From positions 1,488,001-1,552,000 of the forward strand of contig NZ_CP070491.1 of the NCBI RefSeq assembly GCF_016925495.1: a stretch of 64,000 nt of DNA. Direction: 5' to 3'. Below the pieces are notes generated by a model, which ran no database searches, was not told the DNA's origin, and saw nothing but the letters and a program-made list of their open reading frames with translations. Source of the DNA: Methylococcus sp. EFPC2. Its GTDB lineage: Bacteria; Pseudomonadota; Gammaproteobacteria; Methylococcales; Methylococcaceae. The position numbers were made by a program, and so were the translations under genes. Positions 8,880 to 17,910 of the stretch are shown here, piece by piece (position 1 is the first letter of the stretch; the number at the start of each line of letters is the position of its first letter).

Positions 8880-9274
8880 GCACCGCATTCCGCCCCCTGC
8901 TCGGCTGGCCCTTGCTGCCGCTGCCCGACGAGCATGGCCGGCTGGTTTATCCCGACCTGGAGGACAGCGTGCGTCAATACATCCGCGTCATACTCTCCAC
9001 CCGCCCCGGCGAACAGCTCATGCGTCCCGACTTCGGCGGAGGACTGGACCGTCTGGTGCACGAACCCAACACCCTGGCGACCCGGCGCCGCATCCGCGAC
9101 CTGGTCCAGGAATCCCTGGCCCGCTGGGAAAAGCGCATTCTGCTGGATCGCGTCGAGGTATGGGAGGTCGAGGGCGAGCCGGGCGAGGTCAGGGTGGAGA
9201 TCGAGTATCGCCTCGCCCGCACCGGCTCCCCGGCGCGCATGGGGCTCACGGTGCAACTGGAAAGCGGACTCTAA
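8876..9274 (+). CDS. gp25-like baseplate wedge protein
   Basis: 132 aa, the usual size of gp25/Afp9/TssE-like wedge proteins. The diagnostic pattern is present: DLEDSVRQYIRVILSTRPGE, then QLMRPDFGGGLDRLVHEPN (the family has R-P-x-F-G-x-x-L) and a C-terminal strand (VRVEIEYRLARTGSPA). gp25-like proteins start sheath polymerisation on the baseplate. The ATG overlaps the TGA of the preceding gene (ATGA). Confidence 0.93.
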   Translation: MSTAFRPLLGWPLLPLPDEHGRLVYPDLEDSVRQYIRVILSTRPGEQLMRPDFGGGLDRLVHEPNTLATRRRIRDLVQESLARWEKRILLDRVEVWEVEGEPGEVRVEIEYRLARTGSPARMGLTVQLESGL

Positions 9275-9284
9275 GGACCCGGCC

Positions 9285-11582
9285 ATGCCTATACAGCCAC
9301 CCAGCCTTGACGACCGGCGCTTCGACGATCTCGTCGAAGAACTGCTGGCGCGCATTCCCGCCCACACCCCGGAGTGGACCAACCCGCGCCTGGGCGATCC
9401 CGGACGGACCCTGATCGAGCTTTTCGCCTGGCTAACCGACACCCTGCTCTACCGCGCCAACCTGGTGCCCGAACGGCAGCGCCTGGTATTTCTGTCCCTG
9501 CTGGGCAAGAAGCTGGCCCCGGCCTTGCCGGCGACCGGCATCGTCAGCCTGTCCTATGCGCAGGAGCGCGAGCTTGCGGTCACCAGCATCGCCGCCGGCG
9601 CGCGCCTGGCCGGGCCGGTACCTTTCGAAACCCTGAGCGAAACGACCATACTCCCGCTTACCGCCGAGGCTTATTACAAGCGCGCGCTCGGCGATGCCGA
9701 AACCCAGCGCATGGCCGAAGTGATCGAAGGTTTGAAAGCCGTGCACCGCGTCGCCGGCGCCGCCAAAGCCTACGAGACCACCCCGCTGTTCGACGGCGGA
9801 CGCGCCGAACCGGGCGGCGTGGACGTGCTGGCGCTCAGCGCCGACCGCGCCCTCTGGCTAGCCCTGCTGGCTCCGCCGGCCGCCCAGCCGCAACAGCAGG
9901 AAACGCTGAACGCCACCGTCCGCCAGGCCCTGGGCGGCGGCGACAGCGGCGCCCCGGCCCTGGTGTCCATCGGCGTGGTGCCGGCGATCGCGCTGCCGGA
10001 AGGCTTCGACGACTTCATCGACGCCGCCAACCCGCGCGTGCCGGTCCCGGTGCTGTGGGAGATCACCACGCGGGGCAGGAGCGCCAACCTCACCGACTAC
10101 CTCACCCTGGTTCCGCAGGCCGACGCCACCGCCGGGCTGACCCGCGCCGGCACCCTGCGCCTGGGCCTGCCGGACGAAAGTCAGATCTGGGCGCCGAGCA
10201 ACGACGTCGAGCAGAATCCCGCCGCCGGGGTGGGCGATGCCCCACCGCGCCTGGACGACCCGGCCAAGGCCGCGCGCCTGATCGCCTGGCTGCGCCTGCG
10301 GCCGCAGCCGGACAAGGCGGTGGAACACCTGGCCTTATCGTGGCTGGGCATCAACGCCGTCGCGATCGATCAGCGCATCACCCTCGCCGGCCGGGTGCTG
10401 GGCGTCTCCAACGGCGCCGCCGATCAGAGCTTACAATTGCCCCTGCCGTCCTGCGAGGCCGACAGCCTGCGCATCGAGGTCGAGGACCCGGGCCTCGGTT
10501 ACCGCCCCTGGCAGCGTGTCGACGATCTGGCCGCCATCAGCCCCGATCCGCAGGTGGCGCGGGAAGCGGCGGCCTTCGAGCTCGATGCGGAAGCCGGCGT
10601 GCTGCGTTTCGGCGATGGCGTGCGGGGGCGGGTACCGGAACCGCAGATGCGCATCCGGCTGGCCCATGGACGATTCGGCGGCGGCACGGCCGGCAATCTG
10701 CCCGCCGGCAGCCTGGGCGCGATCACCGCCACCCGCGTGGACCGGCAGGCCCCGCCTCCCCTCAAGGTCGCGCAACCCCTGCCGACCCTCGGCGGCGTGG
10801 ACGCGGAGAGCCTGACCCTCGCGGAAAGGCGCATCCCGGCCTTCCTGCGCCATCGCGATCGCGCCGTGACGCCGGAGGATTACCGGCAGCTCGCCCTCGA
10901 AACACCGGCCACGGCGGTGGGACGCGTGGAAGTGCTGCCGCGCTTCAAGCCGCGCGACCGCCGCTTCGACGTCGCCGGTGTGGTGAGCGTGATGGCCCTG
11001 CCCGCGCAGGACTTCGACCCCAGCGTCAACATCGGACGCAATCCCCGTCCCGACCGGCCCTTCATCGAGCGCGTGCATGGCTGGTTGGCGGCCCGGGTTC
11101 CTCTCGCCACCGAGCTCTATGTGATCGGCTGCGAATACGTCGCGCTCGGCCTGTCCGTCGGCGTCAGCCTGCGCGACGGCTACGACCGTGACGGCGTACT
11201 GTTCGAAGTGCGGCGGGCGCTCAGACGCCTGTTGTGGCCCCTGCCTCCGGGGGGCGCCGCGGGCAGCGGCTGGCCTTTGGGCGGTACGGTGAAGGAACGC
11301 GAACTGGAAGTGGAAATCTCGCGGGTGGCGGGGGTGCGGGAAGTCACCGGCATCCGGCTGTTCGAACGGGCCCGCTTCGACTACGGCGACGATTGGCGCG
11401 CCTTGCCGCGCAACACGCCAGACGGCACCCAGATCCTGACGCTCAGGGAATGGCAGTTGCCCGAACTGCTCTCGGTGGTGGCGGTCGACGGTCCCGCCGC
11501 GCCGGACAATCTGCGCGCGCTGCCCAATCCCTTCGCCAACGCCGATGCGGTGGCGGTGCCCGTGGTGCCGGAGATCTGCTGA
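9285..11582 (+). CDS. Baseplate J-like protein (Afp11/gp6-like)
   Basis: 765 aa baseplate wedge protein. The N-terminus (DDRRFDDLVEELLARIPAHT, then PGRTLIELFAWLTDTLLYR and NLVPERQRLVFLSLLGKKLA) is the signature of the large putative baseplate-assembly proteins of phage-tail-like systems. A baseplate J domain lies around residues 480-620: VLRFGDGVRGRVPEP, then RFGGGTAGNLPAGSL, then LAERRIPAFLRHRDRAVTPEDYRQLA. The C-terminal third (RRALRRLLWPLPPGG, EVEISRVAGVREVTGIRLF) fits the gp6 dimerisation region. Start chosen at 9285 where the family N-terminus begins. Its stop overlaps the next ATG. Confidence 0.92.
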   Translation: MPIQPPSLDDRRFDDLVEELLARIPAHTPEWTNPRLGDPGRTLIELFAWLTDTLLYRANLVPERQRLVFLSLLGKKLAPALPATGIVSLSYAQERELAVTSIAAGARLAGPVPFETLSETTILPLTAEAYYKRALGDAETQRMAEVIEGLKAVHRVAGAAKAYETTPLFDGGRAEPGGVDVLALSADRALWLALLAPPAAQPQQQETLNATVRQALGGGDSGAPALVSIGVVPAIALPEGFDDFIDAANPRVPVPVLWEITTRGRSANLTDYLTLVPQADATAGLTRAGTLRLGLPDESQIWAPSNDVEQNPAAGVGDAPPRLDDPAKAARLIAWLRLRPQPDKAVEHLALSWLGINAVAIDQRITLAGRVLGVSNGAADQSLQLPLPSCEADSLRIEVEDPGLGYRPWQRVDDLAAISPDPQVAREAAAFELDAEAGVLRFGDGVRGRVPEPQMRIRLAHGRFGGGTAGNLPAGSLGAITATRVDRQAPPPLKVAQPLPTLGGVDAESLTLAERRIPAFLRHRDRAVTPEDYRQLALETPATAVGRVEVLPRFKPRDRRFDVAGVVSVMALPAQDFDPSVNIGRNPRPDRPFIERVHGWLAARVPLATELYVIGCEYVALGLSVGVSLRDGYDRDGVLFEVRRALRRLLWPLPPGGAAGSGWPLGGTVKERELEVEISRVAGVREVTGIRLFERARFDYGDDWRALPRNTPDGTQILTLREWQLPELLSVVAVDGPAAPDNLRALPNPFANADAVAVPVVPEIC

Positions 11583-14317
11583 TGGACGCCAACGGACAGC
11601 GTTTCTGGCTGCTGGCCGGCGAACGCCATTTCCGTTTCCGCGACCATGTCGTCTGGGACGGCCCCTGCCGCGCCTTGAGGCTGGCGAGCGAACGCCGCCT
11701 GCCGCCCGCGCCGGAATCGGCCGCCGCCTTCGCTCTGGCCAACACCGCCCTGGAACGCGTCCCGCGCGCGCTGGACCCGCTCGGCACCCTCGCCTACTGG
11801 AACGGCGCGGCGAACGCCGTGGTCGCGCGCAGCACTTTGCCCGACGAGGCCGTCACCCTGCCGCTGGCCGGTGCGCCCACGGATCTGCTGGTGGGCTGCG
11901 ACGGCGTACTCTACTGCGCCCTGAACGATGCCATCCGCATGCACGACCTGCGCGGCCGCTGGGCCGACCAGACGGTGGCCGCGACGGGTTTCGCGCCCTG
12001 GCGCCTGGCCGCCCATCCGGACGGCGGCGTGTGGGTGCTGGAGCGTGCCAGCGGCCGGCTGGCCAGGCTGTCCGGATCGCCCCTGCCCGCGGGCCCCTTC
12101 GTGGATTATGCCGGCACGGTTTTCCGGCCCTGTCCCGAAAACTGCCATCCGCCGCGCTTCGAAATTCTGGACGACCCCGGCTGGCCGACCGGCGAGCGCC
12201 CGGTCGCGCTCGCCAGCCACGCGGAAGGTGGACTGGCCTTGCTCAGCTGGCTGGGCGACGGCAACGCCCGCCTGCGCCTCTACGAAACCGGGACGCGTCG
12301 TCTCGCGCCGGCCTGGTCGCTGGTCGACGCTCGCTATGCCTACGCCTTGACCTGGATCGACGCCCAAAAAGTGGCCATCCGCCTGCCGGGCCGACGCGAC
12401 GCGCCGGTATTCGACTGGGCCCCGGCCGGCGGCGGCGGATCGGTTTTTCCCAGCGGGGACATCTATCCCCTGGCGGCGGAAGCCGAGGAAGCGCCCTTCG
12501 TCCACCGCCAGGAAGGTCCGCCGCATTATCCGGTCGCGCTGACCCCGGGCACGCGCGGCGCCGAAGCGCTGCACCGGCTGTCCCGGCCGAGCCTGGCGCG
12601 GCGCGGCGAAGCGCGCAACTACCGCGACGACGGCGCTCACCTGATCGACAGCGGGAGCCACACCACGGTCTGGCACCGCCTCTACGCCGAAGCCCAATTG
12701 CCGCCCCGCACCGGCTTCGTGGTATGGCTGGCCGCCAGCGCCGAAGCGCAAGCGCCGGCCGCCGACGATGTCGCGGCCTGGCAGCCGCACTGCTTCGGCG
12801 AGTCGCCCGATCTCCCGGCAAGCCCGCAGGCGCCGCGGGCGACCTGGGAAAACGGCGCATCCGAACTGCCCCATCATCCCGGCCTGGCGCACTGGGAATA
12901 CGCCACCGGCCGCGCCGGCCTGCTGAGCGTGTTGATACAGAATGCCGGTGCGCGCGTGCGCGCGCTGGCCGGACGTTACCTCTGGGTGCGGGTCGAACTG
13001 CTGGGCGACGGACGCGCCGGACCCCAGATCGCGGCCTTGCGCGTCTACGCCAACCGCTTTTCCTACCGCGATCGTTATCTGCCCCGGCTGTACCGCGAGA
13101 GCGTGTTCGGTACGCCGGCCCAACTTCCGGGCGAACGGGTGGCCGGCCTGGCCCTGGCGGCGGCAGCGGACCTGGATGCGGGCGGCGATCCGCCTGCCGG
13201 TCTGCGTGAGCGGCTGGAGTCGGCCGGCATAACGATCGGCGCCGTCGCCTCGCTGAGCGTGGAACGTGCCGGCCAGGCCTGGTTGCTGCGGGATCTCGCC
13301 GACGCGCGCGCCTGGCGTCTGCTGAGGGAACAGGACGGCATCGGCGTCTACCGCCCGCAAGCCACGCCGGCGGATTTTCTGGAACGCATGCTGGCCAACT
13401 TCGAAGGCGTGCTCACGCCGCTGGAAGACCGCATCGCCTCCGCGCACCTGCTCAGCCATCCGCTCGGCGTCCCCCAGGAGAACCTGGACTGGCTCGCGTC
13501 CTGGATAGGCGTGGCCTTCGAACCGGCCCTGCCGGCCGAGCGCCGCCGCGACTGGCTGGCCGCCGCGCCGCAACTGGCGCGTACCCACGGCACCCTGCAG
13601 GGACTGAAACTGGCGCTGGACATCGCCAGCGGCGGCGGGGTCACGGGCGGCGAAATCGTGGTGGTGGAAGATTTCCGCCTGCGGCGTCTGCTGGCCACCC
13701 TGCTGGGCGTGAACCTCAACGAGGAAAACGATCCCCTGCTGCCCGGCCTGATCGTATCCGGCAATTCGGTGGTGGGCGACACCCTGACGCTGAGCGAGCG
13801 AGCCGGCGTCGAACTGCTCGCCCTGTTTCGGGCGGAACTGGCGAGCGCCGAGGAAAACGCCGGCGTGATCGAATTTCTCGACCGGCTTGCCCACCGCGCC
13901 ACGGTACTGGTGCACCAGAGCGTGAGTCCGCAGGACCTGGGTCTGCTGCGCCGGGTGGTCGAGCTGGAAAGCCCGGCCCATGTGATCACCCGGGTCGAGC
14001 CCGCTACCTGGCCCTTCCTCGTCGGCGTGGCCAGCCTGATCGGCGTGGACACCTATCTGGGTCCTGCGCGCACGCACCGCCCGGCGCGCACCGACCGCTC
14101 CAGCCTGGGCCAGGACTACGTGATCGGCCCGGTTTCGCTGGACCCGCGCATGGCCGGCGCGGCGGCTCCCCCGCCCGCTGCCCCGCCCGTCGCCGATGCC
14201 GGCGAAGACTTCGTCACCGCCCACGGAAGTTCCTTCGAACTGCACGGCGAAGGCTCCTCCGCGGCCCCCGGCCGCGAGTTGCGCAATTTCATCTGGCGGC
14301 GTCTGCCGCCCGATTAA
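11582..14317 (+). CDS. Tail protein I-like baseplate protein (Afp12/gp7-like), fused propeller
   Basis: 911 aa. Residues about 1-380 contain NHL/beta-propeller-like repeats (LLVGCDGVLYCALNDAIRMH, LAAHPDGGVWVLERASGRLA). Residues about 500-800 carry the phage tail I-type domain: RYLPRLYRES, then DFLERMLANFEGVLTPLEDR, then NLDWLASWIGVAFEP and ARTHGTLQGLKLALDIASGG. That domain closes the baseplate wedge with the J-like protein encoded just upstream. The last 40 residues look like the first half of a PKD/Ig domain (PVADAGEDFVTAHGSSFELH) that stops early. The next two small genes carry similar Ig-like segments. Confidence 0.88.
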   Translation: MDANGQRFWLLAGERHFRFRDHVVWDGPCRALRLASERRLPPAPESAAAFALANTALERVPRALDPLGTLAYWNGAANAVVARSTLPDEAVTLPLAGAPTDLLVGCDGVLYCALNDAIRMHDLRGRWADQTVAATGFAPWRLAAHPDGGVWVLERASGRLARLSGSPLPAGPFVDYAGTVFRPCPENCHPPRFEILDDPGWPTGERPVALASHAEGGLALLSWLGDGNARLRLYETGTRRLAPAWSLVDARYAYALTWIDAQKVAIRLPGRRDAPVFDWAPAGGGGSVFPSGDIYPLAAEAEEAPFVHRQEGPPHYPVALTPGTRGAEALHRLSRPSLARRGEARNYRDDGAHLIDSGSHTTVWHRLYAEAQLPPRTGFVVWLAASAEAQAPAADDVAAWQPHCFGESPDLPASPQAPRATWENGASELPHHPGLAHWEYATGRAGLLSVLIQNAGARVRALAGRYLWVRVELLGDGRAGPQIAALRVYANRFSYRDRYLPRLYRESVFGTPAQLPGERVAGLALAAAADLDAGGDPPAGLRERLESAGITIGAVASLSVERAGQAWLLRDLADARAWRLLREQDGIGVYRPQATPADFLERMLANFEGVLTPLEDRIASAHLLSHPLGVPQENLDWLASWIGVAFEPALPAERRRDWLAAAPQLARTHGTLQGLKLALDIASGGGVTGGEIVVVEDFRLRRLLATLLGVNLNEENDPLLPGLIVSGNSVVGDTLTLSERAGVELLALFRAELASAEENAGVIEFLDRLAHRATVLVHQSVSPQDLGLLRRVVELESPAHVITRVEPATWPFLVGVASLIGVDTYLGPARTHRPARTDRSSLGQDYVIGPVSLDPRMAGAAAPPPAAPPVADAGEDFVTAHGSSFELHGEGSSAAPGRELRNFIWRRLPPD

Positions 14318-14337
14318 CCCCCGACAGGAGAACCATC

Positions 14338-14730
14338 ATGGCCGAATTTGTGCTCAATCAAGATGTCGTCACCGACGCCTCGTCGGTCGAGGTGACCCTA
14401 AACGCCGACCGGCCACTGCCGCTCGGCCGCCACCGTTTCCGGCTCATCGTCGTGGACGACGCCGGCAACCGCTCGGTACCCGACGAAGTGGTGGTCATCA
14501 TCGCCGACCAGTCCGCGCCGACCGCCATCCTGAACGCCCCCAGCGTCGCCGCATTCGGCAACAGCTTCACCCTGGACGGCAGCCGTTCGTTCGACGTGGG
14601 AGGCGGGCGCATCGTCAGCTACACCTGGACTTATCTCGGGCCCTCCCTGGTGATCGGGCCCGTGACGCCCATCAACCCGGTGATACTGGACACGCCCGTC
14701 ACACCCGTCACACCGGTCGGTCCGGGTTAA
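14338..14730 (+). CDS. Small Ig/PKD-like eCIS protein
   Basis: 130 aa, with an AGGAG ribosome-binding site at 14326-14330. Residues 1-60 form an Ig-like strand pattern (LPLGRHRFRLIVVDDAGNRS, VPDEVVVIIAD). A PKD-like stretch follows (SFTLDGSRSFDVGGGRIVSYTWTYLG), then a short Pro/Val/Thr-rich tail with TPVTPV repeats. It resembles both the truncated end of the preceding baseplate protein and the start of the next gene. I suggest an exposed baseplate decoration or fibre-attachment module; function unknown. Confidence 0.7.
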   Translation: MAEFVLNQDVVTDASSVEVTLNADRPLPLGRHRFRLIVVDDAGNRSVPDEVVVIIADQSAPTAILNAPSVAAFGNSFTLDGSRSFDVGGGRIVSYTWTYLGPSLVIGPVTPINPVILDTPVTPVTPVGPG

Positions 14731-14736
14731 GCCGCG

Positions 14737-15060
14737 ATGGCGAGGTTCCGCATCAACGAGCCGATTACCACCCGCGAACCCAGCATCGTGGTCGATGCCG
14801 GGCTGGACGCGGGCGTACACCGCTTTCAGCTCGAAGTGCTCGATGCGGCCGGCAATCGCAGCGTCGCCGACATCGTGGCCGTACAAATACAAAGGCCGGT
14901 GGTGACCAACCCCGCGCCGACCCTGAGGTCCACGTCGAATCCGGAACCGAGCCCGACCGATGCCGTGCCGACTGCGCCGACGGCACCCGTGAATACGCGT
15001 GGGACTACCCGCAGAACAAGGACCTCGCGAGTACGTAACCGCAATCCCAATCCGGAGTGA
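14737..15060 (+). CDS. Small Ig-like eCIS protein with basic tail
   Basis: 107 aa, 6 bases after the preceding gene. Residues 1-55 repeat the Ig-like pattern (GLDAGVHRFQLEVLDAAGNRS, VADIVAVQIQRP), closely matching residues 25-60 of the upstream protein (HRFRLIVVDDAGNRSVPDEV). The C-terminal half is disordered, rich in Pro and Thr, and ends in an Arg/Asn-rich basic tail. This points to duplication of a small adaptor module. Function unknown. Confidence 0.65.
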   Translation: MARFRINEPITTREPSIVVDAGLDAGVHRFQLEVLDAAGNRSVADIVAVQIQRPVVTNPAPTLRSTSNPEPSPTDAVPTAPTAPVNTRGTTRRTRTSRVRNRNPNPE

Positions 15061-15066
15061 ACCGAA

Positions 15067-15996
15067 ATGAGTGCCGTAAGCCGCCTTCCCCAATCCGACC
15101 CCTTGTATGTCCAGCCCAGTCCGAGGCGTTTGGTCTATGCCACCGGCATGTTGCTGGACGCCCAGGACTTCAGCGACGAGCAAACCTATCATCGCGGCCG
15201 GCTGGCGGAAGCCCTGGTCTTGCTGTCCGGCGGCGGCACCCTGGCCGGGCTGAGGTGCGGCCACGCGCCGGAAAACGCGGCCACCGGCAGCCCTGAGGAA
15301 ATTCTCGTGGCGCCGGGCGTGGCCATAGACCGCCTGGGGCGTTTGGTGGAAGTCATCCGTCCCGCCTGTCTGCGCCTGCAGCGCTGGTACGACGGCAGTC
15401 TCGCCGGCGACGGCGGCGATACCCTGCGCCGCGCCGCCTACGACAATCCCGGCCGCTTTCTCGGCGCGCGCCTGCGCGCTCAGGCCGGGACCGGCGACGT
15501 GCCGGCCATCCCGACGCGTGCCGTGGTGGCGGATGTCTATGTGCGTTTCGTCGCCTGCAGGGAAGGCCTGACCCCCAGTTTCGCCAGCGGACCTTACGAC
15601 GCGCTGAACGCGGTGAACACCTCGCGCCTGCGGGATGCCTACGAATTGTTGCTGGTGGCCCGAAGCGACGGCCTGGACGACGATTTCAGCGGCCTGCCCG
15701 AGCCCGGGCCGGATCTGGCGGACATCGCCGATGCGGACCTGCGCCGGGCCGCGCTGCAGGATGCGGTGCTGGACGCCTGGACCAGCAATGGCCGCAGCGG
15801 CCAGGAAGGCCAGATCGCCCCGCCGGCCGGCCATCCGCCGGAACTCGACCCGACCGCCCAGTTCCTGGCCCGCGTGCTCGTGCCGGTGACCGCCGACGAT
15901 CCTCCGCAGCGCGACGGCAGCGCCGTGCTGGTGGACAACTGGACCCGGCGCTTCGTGCCCAGCGTCAACCTGCTGAGCCGCTGGACGGGAATCTAG
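15067..15996 (+). CDS. eCIS tail/fibre-region protein with shared N-terminal module (309 aa)
   Basis: 309 aa, not assigned to a named family. The N-terminus (LVYATGMLLDAQDFSDEQTY, then RGRLAEALVLLSGGGTLAGL) and the later VAPGVAIDRLGRLVEVIRPA follow a pattern shared with the next two proteins. The pattern is a 'G-x-x-L-x-x-x-D-F/L ... Q/E-x-Y' entry, a Gly-rich turn, and a short strand reading P-G-x-A-x-D-x-x-G-R. Such modules occur in baseplate-distal proteins of phage-tail-like systems. The middle predicts a helical stretch around residues 190-240. It is the smallest of the three and may be the basic form. Confidence 0.72.
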   Translation: MSAVSRLPQSDPLYVQPSPRRLVYATGMLLDAQDFSDEQTYHRGRLAEALVLLSGGGTLAGLRCGHAPENAATGSPEEILVAPGVAIDRLGRLVEVIRPACLRLQRWYDGSLAGDGGDTLRRAAYDNPGRFLGARLRAQAGTGDVPAIPTRAVVADVYVRFVACREGLTPSFASGPYDALNAVNTSRLRDAYELLLVARSDGLDDDFSGLPEPGPDLADIADADLRRAALQDAVLDAWTSNGRSGQEGQIAPPAGHPPELDPTAQFLARVLVPVTADDPPQRDGSAVLVDNWTRRFVPSVNLLSRWTGI

Positions 15997-16047
15997 GCGG
16001 ACCGGGGCACAAGGGCATCGACAACAACGCTGACCGAGGAAATCGCC

Positions 16048-17910
16048 ATGAACCTCACGCAAGGCACCAATCGCGAACATCTGAGCCCGGAACAGGTGCG
16101 CACCCTGCGCGCCTCGGGCGTGCTGCTGGAAGACCTACGCCGGGAGCGGCCGCGCTGGTTCGACGGACGCTTCCTGACGGCGCGCGATCTGATACGCGAA
16201 CAACAGTATTTTCTCACCCGGGAAGCGGATCTCGGCCAGGCGGCCGGCAGCGGCGTCGCCACCGGCCTCGCGGTGAGCGAGGCCGGCGACCCGCAATCGC
16301 TGAGCATAGCCGCCGGCCATGGCATCACGCCGTCCGGACAACTGGTGCTGCTGGAGCGCGAGGTCGCCGTCCGGCTGACCGACATCCCGATCGCCGAGCA
16401 ACTGTCGGCCAAATTCGGCCTCGGCCGCCTGCCGGCACCGCCGGCCGTCAGCCGCACGGGCCTGTTCGTGCTGGCGCTGCGGCCGGTGGAATTCACCGCC
16501 AATCCGGTCGGTGCCTACCCGACCTCGCTCACCGGGCAAAGAATCGTGGAGGACGGCGACGTCATCGAAGCCACCGCCATCGTGCTGGTGCCCTGGAATG
16601 ACGACGGCGCCGCCGATGCCCTGGAAATCCGCCGTTCCCGCGCGGCGCGGGCCATATTCGTGGACGGCACGGACCGCGGCGTCTCCGCCAATCTGTTGCC
16701 GCTCGCGATGCTGGCGCTCTCGGCCAACTCCCTGGTCTGGATCGACGCCCCCCTGGTGCGCCGTGAACTGGGCGCCGACCGGGCCGACCTGCCGGGCCTG
16801 GGTTTCGCCCCGCGCGCCCTGCGCCTGGCCCATCTGCTGCAGCACCAGGAGCAGCTCGCGGACATCGTCGCGACCGCCAACGGCCGCGGCTTTCCGGCCG
16901 CCGCCAAATTCGCCGCCCTGCCCCCGGCCGGCCCGCTGCCGCCCGGCGTCGTGAATCCGGCGGACTTCACGCAAAGCTACTTCCCCGTCGAAGTCGACGT
17001 GGATTTTTCCATCATCCCGGAGGACGAACTGTCCGCCCTGGTGGAAGAAGCCCTGGCGCTGCCCCCCATCGACCTGGAAGCGGCGTCCGAAACCCTGGAA
17101 TCCACCGCGGTACTGGTCGTGGCGCCGGTTCCCCGCAGCCAGTGGCGCGCCGTGGTCGCCCGCCTGAACAGCCTGACGCGGGCGGTCAAACCCGCCGCGC
17201 CCAATCTGGTGGCGGCGCGCAAGCCGCTGGAAATACTCCAGCGCCTGCGCCTTCCACCGGTGGCACTCACGCCCCTGGACGCGAGCAGCCCTTCCGACGC
17301 GGAGTGGCAGCGCCTGGCGCGGCTCGACAATCTTTGGTTCGTGCGCCGGCGCAATCTCGCCTACCGCGAAGACGTGACCGGGACCGCGGTACGCCTGGCC
17401 GGCCGGGAGATCGCCAACGAAGCGGACATCATCGGCCGCATGACCGCCCTCGGATTGCAGGACCGGTTCACCCGGCTGACTGAAAGGGCGACCCCGGCCG
17501 CCCGTGCCGAACTCGCCAATCTGCTGAGCTCGCCCCGCTTCGTCGACTCGCCCGCCCTCACCGCCGTGGCCTTGGGCGAGTTTTCCCGCAGCGAAACGCT
17601 GGACCAGGCCGCCGCGCTGCGCGCCGCCGCCACGGTCACCGCGGCCAACACCGGTTCCGGCCTGAACCGCCTGGAAGCGGCCACCGATATCACCGCCAAC
17701 TCGGAGGCGCTGGTGCGCCTGGCCGACGATGCCGAATGGCGCACGCTGGACAGCCAGGCGTCGACGGCACGGCTGGAAGAGGTTCCCCAACTCGCGGCCA
17801 GAACGGGTGCGCGGCTGACCGGTCCCGCAGGCATTTCGCGCACCACGCCCGGCACCACGGCAACGCCGATACGTCGAACACCCTCCGGGCCCACGGGAGA
17901 ACCGCAGTGA
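16048..17910 (+). CDS. eCIS tail/fibre-region protein with shared N-terminal module (620 aa)
   Basis: 620 aa; ribosome-binding site GAGGA at 16036-16040. The N-terminus has RPRWFDGRFLTARDLIREQQ, then LGQAAGSGVATGLAVSE and AGHGITPSGQLVLLEREVAV, the same entry, Gly turn and 'pG-x-x-x-x-x-G' strand as its neighbours. The body is Ala/Leu-rich with VVAPVPRSQWRAVVARLNSL at about residues 350-385. The C-terminal 170 residues form an Ala-rich helical stack of short repeats (FTRLTERATPAARAELANLL; VALGEFSRSETLDQAAALRA). Its stop overlaps the GTG start of the next gene. Structural role inferred from locus only. Confidence 0.72.
   Translation: MNLTQGTNREHLSPEQVRTLRASGVLLEDLRRERPRWFDGRFLTARDLIREQQYFLTREADLGQAAGSGVATGLAVSEAGDPQSLSIAAGHGITPSGQLVLLEREVAVRLTDIPIAEQLSAKFGLGRLPAPPAVSRTGLFVLALRPVEFTANPVGAYPTSLTGQRIVEDGDVIEATAIVLVPWNDDGAADALEIRRSRAARAIFVDGTDRGVSANLLPLAMLALSANSLVWIDAPLVRRELGADRADLPGLGFAPRALRLAHLLQHQEQLADIVATANGRGFPAAAKFAALPPAGPLPPGVVNPADFTQSYFPVEVDVDFSIIPEDELSALVEEALALPPIDLEAASETLESTAVLVVAPVPRSQWRAVVARLNSLTRAVKPAAPNLVAARKPLEILQRLRLPPVALTPLDASSPSDAEWQRLARLDNLWFVRRRNLAYREDVTGTAVRLAGREIANEADIIGRMTALGLQDRFTRLTERATPAARAELANLLSSPRFVDSPALTAVALGEFSRSETLDQAAALRAAATVTAANTGSGLNRLEAATDITANSEALVRLADDAEWRTLDSQASTARLEEVPQLAARTGARLTGPAGISRTTPGTTATPIRRTPSGPTGEPQ

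Noticed and set aside
11381-14245. 954-aa open frame on the - strand
   Set aside because: Antisense of the tail-I-like baseplate gene; no motifs.
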